A stretch of 64,000 bases of DNA, taken from the NCBI GenBank assembly GCA_031841125.1, contig CM063107.1:24880499-24944498 (forward strand), given 5' to 3'. Positions 12,640-23,740 of this stretch are shown piece by piece. The position numbers and the translations under genes were made by a program. The notes beneath the pieces are model-generated. The model saw only the letters and a program-made list of their open reading frames with translations, made no database searches and was not told the DNA's origin. Origin of the DNA: Acanthococcus lagerstroemiae. Taxonomy: Eukaryota; Arthropoda; Insecta; Hemiptera; Eriococcidae. How positions within the stretch are numbered: the first letter of the stretch is position 1; every line of letters begins with the position of its first letter.

Positions 12640-12840
12640 TTTTTTTCATTTTGCTCTCAACCCAAGCCCTGGAATCCGCCTTTTCGAGCATTACCTCAGA
12701 GAGGTCGGGAAGACCGTTAGGACTGTCTTAGCCCTCTTCTCTACTTGCCGAAAAACCAGCCTAGGTCGAAATGTAGCGAGCTGCTACGTGGGCTCGAACC
12801 CGGGACCTCCGGATTCCGAGACCAGCGTGCTATCAACTAT
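12640..12840 (-). repeat. tRNA-derived SINE, 5'-truncated copy
   Basis: Close relative of the element at 1,054-1,262: the shared body begins TTGCTCTCAACCC and the minus strand carries the GGTTCGAGCCC B-box. The head is cut off after the A-box region and joins a T-run at 12,839, so the first bases of the tRNA-like part are missing. Confidence 0.75.
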
Positions 12841-13083
12841 TTTTTTTTGCTACAGTAAATTTAGGGCAATTCGATTTTTAAAAAAAGGCAAATTCAACAA
12901 ATTCTGCCTGCCCCTACCCCTCGCAAAAATCTTTGCTACGCTACTGGGGACATATACAAAGGTCACAGACATAAAAACTGATTCCGGTATAATCCGTGCA
13001 ATTTTTGTGGGCCCATTTTTCACATGAATTACACTGGATCCATACTTCAGCACCTTTTTAATTTCCGAACTGATCATTGCAAA

Positions 13084-13985
13084 TCAAACAAAAATCTTCT
13101 TCACTGGGGTCCGAAGTTGGAGGTGGTTGACGCTGAAATAATGGGCACTGCACAAGCACAGGTTTTGAATTTTTTGACGGTCTTTTTTGTGATGCAGATT
13201 GCTTAGCCTTAATTTTCTGTTTTGTGGTTGGCTGTTGAAATAAACGGCCTCTTGAAGATGTAGGGATGTAGCAGGCTCAGAATTTTTTCGAGACATTTTT
13301 TCAGGTATAGATTGCTTAACTTGAATTTCTTCAGTGCGAATTTTTAGAAGATCCTTGTTTGGCATACAGGTTAAAATAGTAGATTTGCCACTCTTTTTTT
13401 TCTTTGGCGTTTCTCCTAAAACATAAGAGAACATTTTTTCTTTAAATCTGCGGTAGACATGTAAAATTGAATTAAAATTTGCTCGATCAATATTTACTTT
13501 TATTTTTGGTAGTGGTAAAATATCTTGAACACTTTTTTCAATGAGTGAGTCAACATTTCCAGGTTCCTCTAAATTTTCAAGTTTTTTGCTCAATAATTCT
13601 TCCAACGTACCTATCTGTATAATTTTGGTTGACATTTCTCGGTTCTAAATTCTTCAATTTTTCGTTCGATTCTTCTAACTCTCTATTTTGGTCAAGATTT
13701 CTCTGTTTTTGAAAATTTTCAATTGATTTCCTCAACACTGCTACTTGGTCAGCGTTTTGGGATTCTTCCGAATCTTCTTCAATCGATTCAACCAGCTCTT
13801 CGACTCCTTCAACAGGAACGATTTCATCAAGTTCTTCATCTTTATCGTTTTGATCAGTAGCAGAAGATGGCAAAAAGTCAACTTCGATAAAATGGTCCGG
13901 TCTAAAGGATTCAATACAACATGACCTAAATCCTTCCACCGCATTTCCTATTCGTATGCAATCGCAGTCTCGCAGTATGATAATT
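13084..13985 (-). pseudogene. Pogo/Tigger-like transposase C-terminal remnant
   Basis: Two overlapping minus-strand frames (about 13,985-13,577 and 13,635-13,084) join into one reading of about 300 residues if a frameshift near 13,610 is allowed. It starts with GNAVEGFRSC..ESFRPD and then DFLPSSATDQ, matching the end of the pogo/jerky DDE domain (family pattern NAVNGFRK.GI.PFNPD...F.PS). An acidic Glu/Ser-rich linker follows, then ILPLPKIK and KKKKSGKSTILT, the basic C-terminal segment common in Tigger-like proteins, and a Cys-containing tail. The catalytic DDE core is absent upstream. Assignment rests on remembered family patterns. Confidence 0.6.
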
Positions 13986-15954
13986 GCATGTGTACACATC
14001 TGTTTCTTGAGATTCTGCCTTCTTCATTCGAGAATATTTCCATTTCATTCGCTCGCGATTTGCACCCATGTGTACACAGAAATTCACTCATTTTCAATTC
14101 GCCACAATTCGGCAATAAGTTTGAATCCAGGAGTCTGGAATTCAAAAAAATAATGATAATAAGCTTAGTTTTCAAACGTTTCCTTAACGCAGATTTCTCC
14201 AATCCATAACTACTGGCAAAAAACTACGGATGCTTTCACTCAGTGCTCTCCTACATTTAGAATCTTCGAGAATTTGTCAAGTTAAGATTGCTTTTCTGTC
14301 AGATACCTATTATACGTTTATATAATTCCTAGAATGAGAAGAAATGATCAAAAATCGAAGAGGAATTTTGCTCCAATAGCCAGTGCGGACTTTAGCCTCA
14401 GGGGCACATTACTGATGAAATGATCTCCGATATAAATTGTCAAAATTAATTACTTACCTAACCATGATTCAATTTTAAACTCTTGACTCATATGCAATTC
14501 TGTGGATAACTTCAAATCACATTTCCAAAATGAGAAAATATTTTGTCGAAAGTTGCGGGAAAAAAAATTTTTTGGCATTGTGGTTTATAGTAGACATGGA
14601 GCATTGAAATTGTATACACACGTGAACAGTGTTGCCAACTTACTAAAATCAACAAAACATGGCATTTGTATACAGTTTAATTAAAAATAAAAACGATAGG
14701 ACTTTTACCCCATAGCAAACTTTTGTCCCACCCTCCTCTATCGCTAGCATGAAAATACCGTTTTCATTATTTGCCTACGTTCGGCAAATTCCAGTTGGCA
14801 GATTGAGAGAGTGAGAATTTCTGTGTAGAGTTTTTTGGTAGTCCCTCCAAGTTTTCACCAGCTCTGATTGGTGGTGTTCTTGTCCAAAATGGAATGAGAT
14901 CAATCCACACTGGTGATAGAACATCTAAGCGCATACAGACGGCACATAATTAGTGAGTGTTGTCACTACCACAAGTCCGTATACGTTTCAAGGATAAGCA
15001 TATTAATCTATTTTCTTCTTTGACACGGTGAAACAAGACCGCTGTCGCCAAATCAAATGGCAATCCTGGAGGTGATATATTTGGTCCTGCTCGTGGGGAA
15101 AGCCTTCCGCTGCCGGCATTTCTCGACTACCACATCAATTTGACTTTTAACGGTAAAGAATTGTGAAAACGGATACGGACGCGAGAAAATAATGATAAAA
15201 ATTTGTTCGGTTATCTCGCAAACTAAATCAACGTCGACTGCACATCAGTGCATAGACGGTGTAAGTAATACGTTGATGTGGAATCCGAAACAAACGACGA
15301 ACATGCCTCGTGAACGAAACCTTATCCGTTCTTTCGGTTTAGTCAGAACTCAGGGCCTCACAATCCGCACGGTCGCAACTGCCCGCCTATAAAGCCCCTC
15401 GAGTAGAAAAACCAGCGTATCGGATACGGCGCCAAAAACCCACATCGCATACCGAGCCGCATAGTATTCGCTAAAATATTACATCCGTAATTGAAATCCG
15501 ACATTCCAATTATTTAAGTACGGACCCATTAAAAATAGAAATATGATGATGTTAGTTTTGTGTTGGCTAGAAAAATGACAACTTTCTTCGTTCCCTTCGC
15601 TGTTCTGTCGTTTGTATATATTTTGTCACCCGTGTAATAATAAACTACGATAATTCTGAAATAATTATCTCCAGTTCTCTACCGTGTACTAGGTCCATAT
15701 GTCATCGGCAGCACAGTTGTATGTACGCGGCGGCGACAGTGATTCTCATCTGCCCGTTTCGATTTTAACCGCTGCTGTTCCTGCTCGACCCGACTGCGCC
15801 TACCTAATCGTTCAGTCGAGCCAAATGGACTGAGAAGAGAAAACTAGACACGAGTATTTTGAGTCTTTTTCATGGAATTGTGATGCGGATTTTTTAAATT
15901 ACTGGTTTGGGGCCGCGGGGAGCCGATTTTATCGAGAAGTATGCAACACTAATT
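13986..15954. other. Intergenic stretch, mostly unassigned
   Basis: Minus-strand frames at 13,948-14,202 contain several Cys and His residues but match nothing I can name; they could be more of the transposase fossil upstream of the pogo-like end or unrelated sequence. The rest to 15,954 shows no gene, RNA or repeat I can support. Confidence 0.35.
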
Positions 15955-16847
15955 AAAGAATGCTATTAAAGATGTTTGGAGAAAGGGGGTCGCCCTGTTT
16001 TACACCCCTTTCTATTTCAAAGATGTCCCCTTTTTGGTCTAGTTTTATATATGCTTTGGATTTCTGATATATTTTCTCAATGATCTGGAGATACTCGCCT
16101 TCAACTCCATGCCTATGTAAAGCTTCTATCATGCTTGAGTGTCATACCGAGTCAAAAGCCTTTTTAAAGTCTATGAAAAGAAGACTGACTTTAAAATTGT
16201 ATTCTTTCGCTTTCTCTACTATTTGGTTTAAAGTGAGTATTATGGTCTACAGTGGCGAATTCCTTGCGGAATCCTGCCTGCTCCACTGCTTGGTTCGAGT
16301 TCAGTACATTATAGATTCTTTCTTTATACACTTTCATCATGACTTTGTATATGTTCGAGGACAGACTAATAGGGCGATAATTGTTGATGTCTGTTGGGTT
16401 GCCTTTTTTATGCAGTAATATTATTTCAGAGACCCCCCATTGGTCGGGAATGTTGTCCCCCCCCCTTGTAATATTAGATTAAATATTTTTGTTAATGCTG
16501 GGGCCAGTCCCTCGGCTAGAGATTTCCGTATTTCATTTCCTATGCCGTCTGGGTCTGGGGCCTTATTAGGTTTGAGTTTCCTCATGGTGTGCAGCACTTC
16601 TTTTTCTAGAATGGGTGGCACGAGATCTTTAGCAGATGTGTGGGTCCTTTGTTTTTGTATTTCATGTCTGTCTTCGGTTTTAGGGTTCTTATAGAGTTCA
16701 CTGTAAAATTTTGTTGCGGTTTCAATAATTTCCATTCTATTATAAACAGTTTTTCCATTGGGCTCTGTCAGCTTGGGTAACCAACCTTGCCTTTTACTTA
16801 ATTTTTTCTTAATTTTCTTAATGGACCAGTTCTCCGTCAGCGTTTTA
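15955..16847 (-). pseudogene. RTE reverse transcriptase fragment
   Basis: Minus-strand reading from 16,847 begins LTENWSIKKIKKKLS and passes SELYKN, the KAPDPDGIGNEI block, NNYRPISLSSN, EQAGFRK, LFIDFKKAFDSV (RT motif A) and RGVKQGDPLSPNIFNSIL (motif B). This is the RT palm up to just before motif C; motif C is found on the plus strand at 20,500. Frameshifts and stops lie near 16,430 and between 16,260 and 16,080. It is contiguous in sense with the linker at 19,933-20,450 once the inserted DNA element is removed. Confidence 0.85.
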
Positions 16848-19800
16848 CAGGGGCGAAACTACAGGGGTGTGGGGGTTGAAACACCCGCTCCCCAATAATT
16901 TGGCAGTCGGCAAATTTAGAAACTGTTCATTTGAATTTTTCATTTTTATGAATGTCTGTTTGTTTCTTTTCTTTTTGAATTAGAAAATATTTTGATTAAA
17001 AAATATTTTGATGAAAAAATCGGCAAATGTATAATTAATTAAAAATGTTGTCAGCGAATTTTTGATTTAAAAAAAAAAATTTGTCGACAAATTTTTCTTC
17101 TCCACCTCCCCAAACTGAAAGTCTAATTTCGTTTCTAAAAATGGAGTACCCTGGACTCCTGTCAGAGACTAGTCAGACAGAAGCCAAAGGCTTCAAGCCA
17201 AGTATCGAACGTTATCTGAATGGTTGAAACAAAGCTGAAATATGGAAGACATTTCGAAAATCTGAAAGTCGGTAGCAAACGTTGAATTTCGAATTCCAGT
17301 GACTATTCTGTTTTTACTAGATTCTCTGTTTAACCTAAAGCCTAAAATTTCAGAAAGTTGAACATTTTATTAAATTCTAAAAGTTGAAAGCAAAAGACTT
17401 ATTTTCCAGTGTCACACGCTGAATCCGATAGCAAATGTTCTATTGTTCAATTTATGGGTTTCGGTCCTGGTAAATATAGGAGGGAAATTTAGTCTGAAAC
17501 AAGAGTCAAAACTCCATGTGTTTTTCCCATAAGAACGAAAGGGAGCTTGTGGTACGGATTCCTCTCATCCAATTAACCTGAAACTTTGTAGGTTTTTTTT
17601 TTTTTTTTGGTTCTATTAGAACCAACTTAAGAGACGAATCAGAGGAAATTCAGAAAAAAATATCACCAAGAGTAAATAACGACCATCTTAATGTGTAAAA
17701 GAAGTTGTGTGTTCTTCTCAAGTATTTCTAACATCCTTCCAGCTTATCCTCCCAGATTAGGGTGTGCTCATGTGAGCAAATGTAACTGCTTGGGGGATGG
17801 AAAATTGAAAACGAATAAAGTGGGATTTATTTTACGTATATTTTTGAGGGTGGTAAAAAAAATTAGCACATAGCAGCCAGTCAGGTAAATCCGGCCTTGT
17901 TAGTGAATAAAAACACTAACCGTTAATTTTTATACTAACTTTAAAATGATAATCCCCACACCCATTTTTATCCCAAAGTCCAATCGACGTGGGACAAACT
18001 GGGGTCTTCAAAAGGCAGAGTCTTCAAAAGGCAAGTAGAGATGCTAAATTGAGCAATGCAATCACTCTCATTTTCCTCTTTTTTTTCTTTTTCGCAAAGA
18101 ATAAAGATGAGCTCATTCTGAATGGGAAAAGAATGAGTTTTTTTTTCTTAATTCGGCATCTCTGACGGCAAGGTCTCGTTTCTTTTTCGGTAAAAAAAAA
18201 TCCCTTTCGTTAAGCAAGACTAGAGCTAAACATGAAATTTTATGGAAAGATCACTGAAATAGGAGTTTTTGGGTCGTTGATTTCGAAAATTTCATCAGAA
18301 GATTCTTCTTTAAACCCTGAACTGACTTTCAGAGTTCTCTATTCTTGGAAAATTCAGTAACGAATGAAAATACAAGCAGTTTTTCGCATCGCTGAATACG
18401 AAAGCTTCTATGAGCTTTCTTATTAAACTGCGATTTGGGCTCCAAAATTCAAAATTGATTTTTAGGAAATCGAATAAAGTACGTATTAGAATTTTCTGGG
18501 TGGCTGAATTCGAAAATTTCTTCAGATTCCTCTTGGATTGCCGATTTAGGCTTCAAAAGCCAAAACTGGTCTCCAGAAGTGATTAAAATTGACTTCCCGG
18601 TAACCGAATCAAATATCGAAATGGGGAAGGGGAGAGGAGAGGTCGCCTAATTTGGAAATTCCATCAAAGCGATAAATTTTCGATATTGACTCTCGGGTAA
18701 GTCCCAAACACCAAAATGAGAGTCGAAATTGAACGAACTTGATTTAATCTTTCAACATTTTTATAACCATCAAATTACCAAAATTCAAATTGGAGGAAAA
18801 ATTTCAAAATTATTCAAGTATAAGTTATTATAAGAAGAACATTCAAGTCTTTAAAAATCTAAAACTATGAAATTGAACCAAAATTAGGAATTACAATAGT
18901 CGCTGTTTCAATAGATTACTCGGGTTTTCAACGTCAATTAATTTTTGTCAATCTTGGGACTTCAAATGTTGGCTCGTAAAGATGCAAGCATTAAGGAGTT
19001 TTTTCTTCAACATTACACGCAAAAACTGCCATTTAACCTAAGAATGATGATGTCCAATCAAAGGTCCAAGGGTCATTACTCATTACTAAATTTGTAACAG
19101 CCTCCCCCCTCCCCCCTAAAACAATAAAATGGAAATAAAACAACTTTCACTTCGACAGTTCAATCATCTTTTATAAAATCATATACGCTGCTTTTGAAAA
19201 TTCAGCATTTGACGATTTAACCCCTTTTCAAGAGATTAGGATGTTTGTAATGGTGTTTGTAATGGTGAAAATGAATCAGCGATCTTTAGCATTTTCAAAA
19301 ACTGTCTGATAATTTGAATTTAAGATCGTAAGAACTCTCCTATTCAATAGTCAACTCGATTTGTGAAAACTAATTAGTGCTTGTCCATTTCGATTTAGGA
19401 GGTCTTTTAAGCTCAAATCAGATTCAAAATTTAGCGCATGTTCGAATTCAACTACCCTTAAAGTCAGTAATTAACGTCGATAGTCTATCCACTTTGGGAT
19501 CCCATTCTGAGTTCTTGACTTCAGGGACGTACCGAAGAGTTTTTCTTGAAGGAAAGGGGGGCGGGTAAAAATTGTGAAAGTCCCAACTGACTCACCTCAA
19601 AATTCCCAAATATCAAAGCAAAAAAAAAAAACCTTCAACTTGTTAGATTTTTTCAACTCGCCTGACTGAAATGGTAAATTTTCACGTTGCCCCCTGCCCC
19701 CTTATCGGTACATCCCTGCCTTCAATAATTTGGCAGTTGCTAAATTTTGAAACTGTTCATTTGAATTTTTCATTTCCTAAGAACGGTTGTTCGTTTGTTT

Positions 19801-19932
19801 GTTTATTTTATTTTATTTTTTCAATTGAAAAATATTTTAATTAAAAAATCGGAAAATTTTAAAAAATTTTGTCGGCAAATTTTCCTTCTCCACCCCCCCC
19901 CCCTCCAAACTGAAAGTCAAGTTTCGTCTCTG
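16848..19932. mobile_element. 3.1-kb non-autonomous DNA element inserted in the RTE
   Basis: Termini CAGGGGCGAAACT (16,848) and AGTTTCGTCTCTG (ending 19,932) are inverted repeats. Flanking octamers GCGTTTTA (16,840-16,847) and ACGTCTTA (19,933-19,940) match at 6 of 8, as for an old hAT-type duplication. Removing the element restores the RTE reading frame exactly (EELANKT followed by LTENWSIKK). Both ends also carry a roughly 210-bp segment in direct orientation (AATAATTTGGCAG through CTGAAAGTC), so it looks composite: two MITE copies around an internal body. Relatives lie at 29,150-29,735 (inverted) and 51,471-53,969. No coding sequence recognised. Confidence 0.75.
19522..19718. mobile_element. 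Short MITE of the CAGGGACGTACCGA family
   Basis: A 197-bp relative of the element at 6,079-6,448, with the same left end (CAGGGACGTACCGAAGAG) and right end (TATCGGTACATCCCTG). It sits inside the 3.1-kb element, giving a three-level nest. No clear target duplication was found. Confidence 0.75.
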
Positions 19933-20450
19933 ACGTCTTATTTGCCAGTTCTTCATCGTATTTCCTCAAATCATTTGTGATTTCTCTTCTGACCAGTTTA
20001 TTTAATTCCGTTGGTTCCAACTTTTCTCTGATTGTCCCTACCTGTTTTGTTTTTAACTCAGTTCTTGTAGCAATGAGCTTCTTCGTATTTGAACATAGTT
20101 TATCATCCGTACTTGGCTTCTCTTTCCAAGTGCCGAATTCATCCATTACATCTCTTATTGCTAATTCTACACCATTATAGAGCCTGTTCACCTAGCTCGT
20201 TTCATGTTTAAATAAAATTTCTAGTTTATCTTTAATTTTTTTTGTCGCTATCGGAATTTTGTGTACAGGTATGATTTGTTTAAGATTTTTTTTGCTTCCT
20301 TTAAAGTTCAGGACTTTGGCTTCCAACGGAATTTTAATTGTACATCTGCCTGGTCTGCGATCTAAGGAGAAATGAAATCTTGAGAGATTGTCGTAGTCGG
20401 AGACTATTCTTATATAATTTATTAATGCATGATCAATTTCCATATTTTCG
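19933..20450 (-). pseudogene. RTE endonuclease end and linker fragment
   Basis: Minus-strand reading from 20,450 gives the end of an APE-type endonuclease (EIDHALINYIRIVSDYDN, then LSRFHFSLDRRPGRC; the usual SDH is changed). A stop follows near 20,192, then linker sequence with STDDKLCSNTKKLIATR, LNKLVRREITNDLRKYDEEL and ANKT at 19,940. The N-terminal half of the endonuclease is missing at the inversion junction (20,450). The linker continues directly into the RT fragment at 16,847 when the DNA element is skipped. Confidence 0.8.
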
Positions 20451-20454
20451 AAGA

Positions 20455-21240
20455 AACTTTCCGCAAAGTAAATTGGGAACAGATGGGAGGAAAGTATATC
20501 AACAACCTGAGATTCGTCGACGATGTTACGCTAATAAGTAATATAATAACGTATCAGACTTGAAAAAGATGGGAGAAGACTTGATGAGAGAGTGCCTAAA
20601 AGTAGGTTTACAAATAAATGGGTCAAAAACTAAAGTAATGTCCAACGAGGAATCCATGACAGTTTTTGATTTGAATGGTCTGAAGGTAGAGAGAGTAAAA
20701 GAATATAAATATCTTGGCCAAATTATCTCATTTGAAGATCGCTCGAACAATGAAATAAGTACGAGAATTGCGAATGCATGGAAATCATTTTGGGCTCTGA
20801 AGCATATCCTAAAAAGTAATATGCACCTAAAAGTGAAAATAAAAGTCTTCGAAATGTGTGTGATACCAGTACTGAGTTACGGATGTCAAACATGGTCCCT
20901 GATAAGGAAGCAGGTTAAGAAACTCAGACGCTCGCAATATGCTATGCTACGAAATTTATTAAATATCAAATGGAAGGATAAGTTCAAAACAAAATTAAAC
21001 TGAAAACCAAATGTCGGGACATAAGCTATGTTATTAAGAAACAAGGCGTATGGCAAGAGGGGACAAGGAAAAGTGGAATTTAATAGCCACGACATATGTG
21101 CCATACGGTCAAAAAAGGAAGCGCGGGAGACCAGCCACCAGATGGGTGGACGAGATCATCAGATATGTGGGTCCCCATTCGACCAGCAACGCCCTTGACA
21201 GAGTCCACTGACGCTTATGCCCGTAGATGGGCGGATTAGG
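20455..21240 (+). pseudogene. RTE reverse transcriptase C-terminal part
   Basis: Begins FRKVNWEQMGGKYINNLRFV followed by DDVTLIS: this is RT motif C, with the usual FADD changed to FVDD. The frame then runs open (20,560-21,003) through the thumb and connection (GLQINGSKTKVM, EYKYLGQIISF, YGCQTWSL) and after frameshifts ends in the C-terminal RTE motif RPATRWVDEIIRYVGP near 21,130-21,175. The 3' end is A-rich at about 21,265. Confidence 0.85.
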
Positions 21241-21269
21241 CAATGGCTCACCTAAAGTTAGAAATAAAA

Positions 21270-22500
21270 AAACAAATTTGTCTAATCAAAGCTGTAATTA
21301 ATTAATAATGCAACACTGCCATTCAGTGATTTGAAAACGATAATTGCCGGGGTGGGGGGGAGACTTCCAGTTTTTTCATTTTATGTGGACGTCCACGAGA
21401 AAAGGGACATAGTTGCCAATCGCAGTTTTGGCGCTACAGCCAATTTTGTAAAAATTGAGTGAAAAATCGATTTTGAGATTATGATTGATTCTAATAGGAA
21501 AACTTGTGTACTTTCTTGTGGTTTTTGTCGCAACACTGTATGTAGCTTCGTTCTCGCGTGAGATCGATAAAAGTGTCATGAGAAAAAGGGACACAGATGT
21601 CGAGTCCAGTGTTACCAGATCACAAATTCTGATGGCGCTATATTTCTTTCAAAAAAGTGCTAAAGAGAGCTAGATTTTCTTGCATATAATGCTGAAGACA
21701 GAGCTGAATTTTTTCTGAAGGGAGTTAAAAAATTAGGCTACTTTGTACTCTCTTCAAATGATGGAAAATAAAAAAGGTGATCAGAATTCAGAAATTATAC
21801 CTATTCATTAGGGCCGGCTACGAGTATCCGAGCCTATTTCAATCATCTTTTTTCTCTTCTCTTCTCATCCGTTCAAGTTCAGTTCACTTCAGCGGCGTGT
21901 AATTTCAGATGTGTTGATCTGAGCGAATCAGAGTCACAGTTCAGTTCAGTGGCGCTTTATTTTCGAGAAATTAACGAGTTGAAAAAATGAGTCTCTCGCA
22001 AAACTTTTTTTTCTCATAGTTTTTTTTCTTCTTCAGTAGTGCTCATTGATCTTGATCTCACTGCGGTTCTACTTCTACGTTTTACATGATACGTTATCAC
22101 ATCAATCCATATTCTACGACGCTATGATTTATCCAGTGTGTACCCTAAGCTCTTCATTGCAGTCGCCCAAATTGGAAAATTGATGGTTTTACAATTTTTT
22201 TCCTACCTCATTGCCTCATCAACCCCCCCCCCCCTCCGAGACAAAAATATACAATCCAGAAAACCATTTGCGTCGAGTGTTTAAATAATTTTAATAATTT
22301 TGCTTACGATAACATTTTTTGCGTACTTTTGAATTTTTTTACATCAAGTATTACATTCGTTTTCATTACGTTCATTTTTTTTTGTGCCTTACCCGACGGT
22401 GGGCTACAAACCGCGATTTTACACCTTTCTGTGAGTTACCGGGGGTTATCGCGGCCCGGTGGGAGCCGTCACGGCGTCGGATCTACCCAATCACGGGTAT
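21270..22500. other. Intergenic stretch with a dispersed CAGTTCAGT-type segment
   Basis: No gene recognised. The segment at about 21,810-22,090 (GGGCCGGCTACGAGTA, C/T-rich tract, then CAGTTCA repeats) resembles 63,910-64,000 and partly 60,360-60,500, so it is likely a dispersed repeat. Confidence 0.4.
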
Positions 22501-22502
22501 AG

Positions 22503-22846
22503 ATTTGAAATACCACGTATGAAAATTATATTAAACGTCATTTGATAATACACACTACTGAGCTGAAAGTTTACTTTGTCTGGTACCTATAGATTATAAC
22601 AAAAACTGTTGCATTATTTTGACAACACTGAGCTCGGCGATCCAGCAAATTATTGATTATAAATCAATGTATTAATAGCAGTGAGTCGAAAAAAACCCTC
22701 TGCGGTAGCAGACTGCGTTGTATAGTCGAGAGAATAATTTTGTACACTCAGGGCCGTTGAAAGAGAATCCGTGGCTCAGAAGTCAATCAAGTTCAGAATA
22801 AAACCCAAAGGAAAATCGAGTAAAACAGGGAAAATATAGATATTTG
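22503..22846. repeat. Direct repeat, left copy
   Basis: Aligns with 27,586-27,936 over about 345 bp in the same orientation, including the shared landmarks CACACTACTG.GCT, GTTTACTTT.TCTGGTA, TGAGTCGAAAAA and CTCTGCGGTAGCA. I estimate roughly 70-75% identity by eye. The right copy is the upstream flank of the secreted-protein gene, starting about 100 bp before its ATG. No paralogous exon lies left of this copy. Confidence 0.75.
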
Positions 22847-23624
22847 AAACCCCTCCCAAGGAAAAATACGGACCGAGAGGGAATCCTCTATCCCCCTTTC
22901 ACCTATCTCTCGTCAAACTTTCTTACGTTTGTGCTAGTTTTTGGTCTTGAAGCTCTTGAGTTTCCTTTTTTCAGTGAGGGTGAAAAATAAGCATTTTGGT
23001 CATGTTTTCGCGTTTATAACGGTGTTAAAGTTTTTCATGAATCCGGAAAAGTATTAACAGTCTCTGTGAAACTTGGAATAGTCTCAAATGAGGAATAATG
23101 GTGAACAAGTCCGGAGAAATGTTATAGTCTTAGACTTGCTTGAAAGAGGGTTAGAGTCTCACAATTTGCGACAAGAACATGAAAATTTTTAAACAATACT
23201 ACGAGTCTTGAAGATTCTCAAATGAGTCTAGAAATATAGGCGCAAACAGGAAGCTTGGAGGGCTTAGCCCTCCCAAATCCCCAGGAAGCCCCTACAAAAG
23301 ATTGAAAAATAATATGAACGAAACAAGTTCCCGCATTTTTTGTTACAATGTTGGTCCCCAAGAGCAGCCCCACTCCAGGCTATTTACGCTCATGTCTGGA
23401 AAAATACTGAGGTTTGCAACTTAGCCTGGAAGCGTCTTAACCAATATGAAATTCCGCACACATCTTGTACTAAAACGCAATTTCTGGTTGGTGTGAAGGT
23501 GGAAGGGTGATTAGATCCTTAACAAAATTTTATTTTTGTTTCATCCAAATGAAATTGCTGGGTCCCGCATTGTTATGCGATCGGGTATTATGACAGCCAC
23601 TAAAACCACTACTAAATAAAGATA

Positions 23625-23630
23625 TTTATT
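23625..23630 (-). terminator. Polyadenylation signal AATAAA
   Basis: AATAAA on the minus strand, about 111 nt after the TAG of the secreted-protein gene, in an AT-rich 3' flank. It is the first canonical signal after the stop and fits the gene model. Confidence 0.6.
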
Positions 23631-23740
23631 AAATCATGATATTATATGTGCAATGTAAATCTGTGTACACTCTACTACTCAATTACGTACTGTACTCATT
23701 CAATGGTACTGACAAACGAGTAGAAAGGTGTACGCTCTTT

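Larger units (their letters stand above)
15955..21265 (+). mobile_element. RTE-type retrotransposon with 5' inversion (copy 1)
   Basis: A non-LTR retrotransposon whose 3' third lies in plus orientation (20,455-21,265) and whose preceding part lies inverted to its left (20,450 down to 15,955). The inverted part reads endonuclease C-terminus, linker and RT up to the NIFNSIL block. The plus part resumes almost at once with FRKVNWEQ and the LRFVDD motif. The order matches a twin-primed insertion. The inverted part is interrupted by a 3.1-kb DNA element (16,848-19,932). Stops and frameshifts show it is dead. The 5' end of the endonuclease is missing. Confidence 0.8.
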
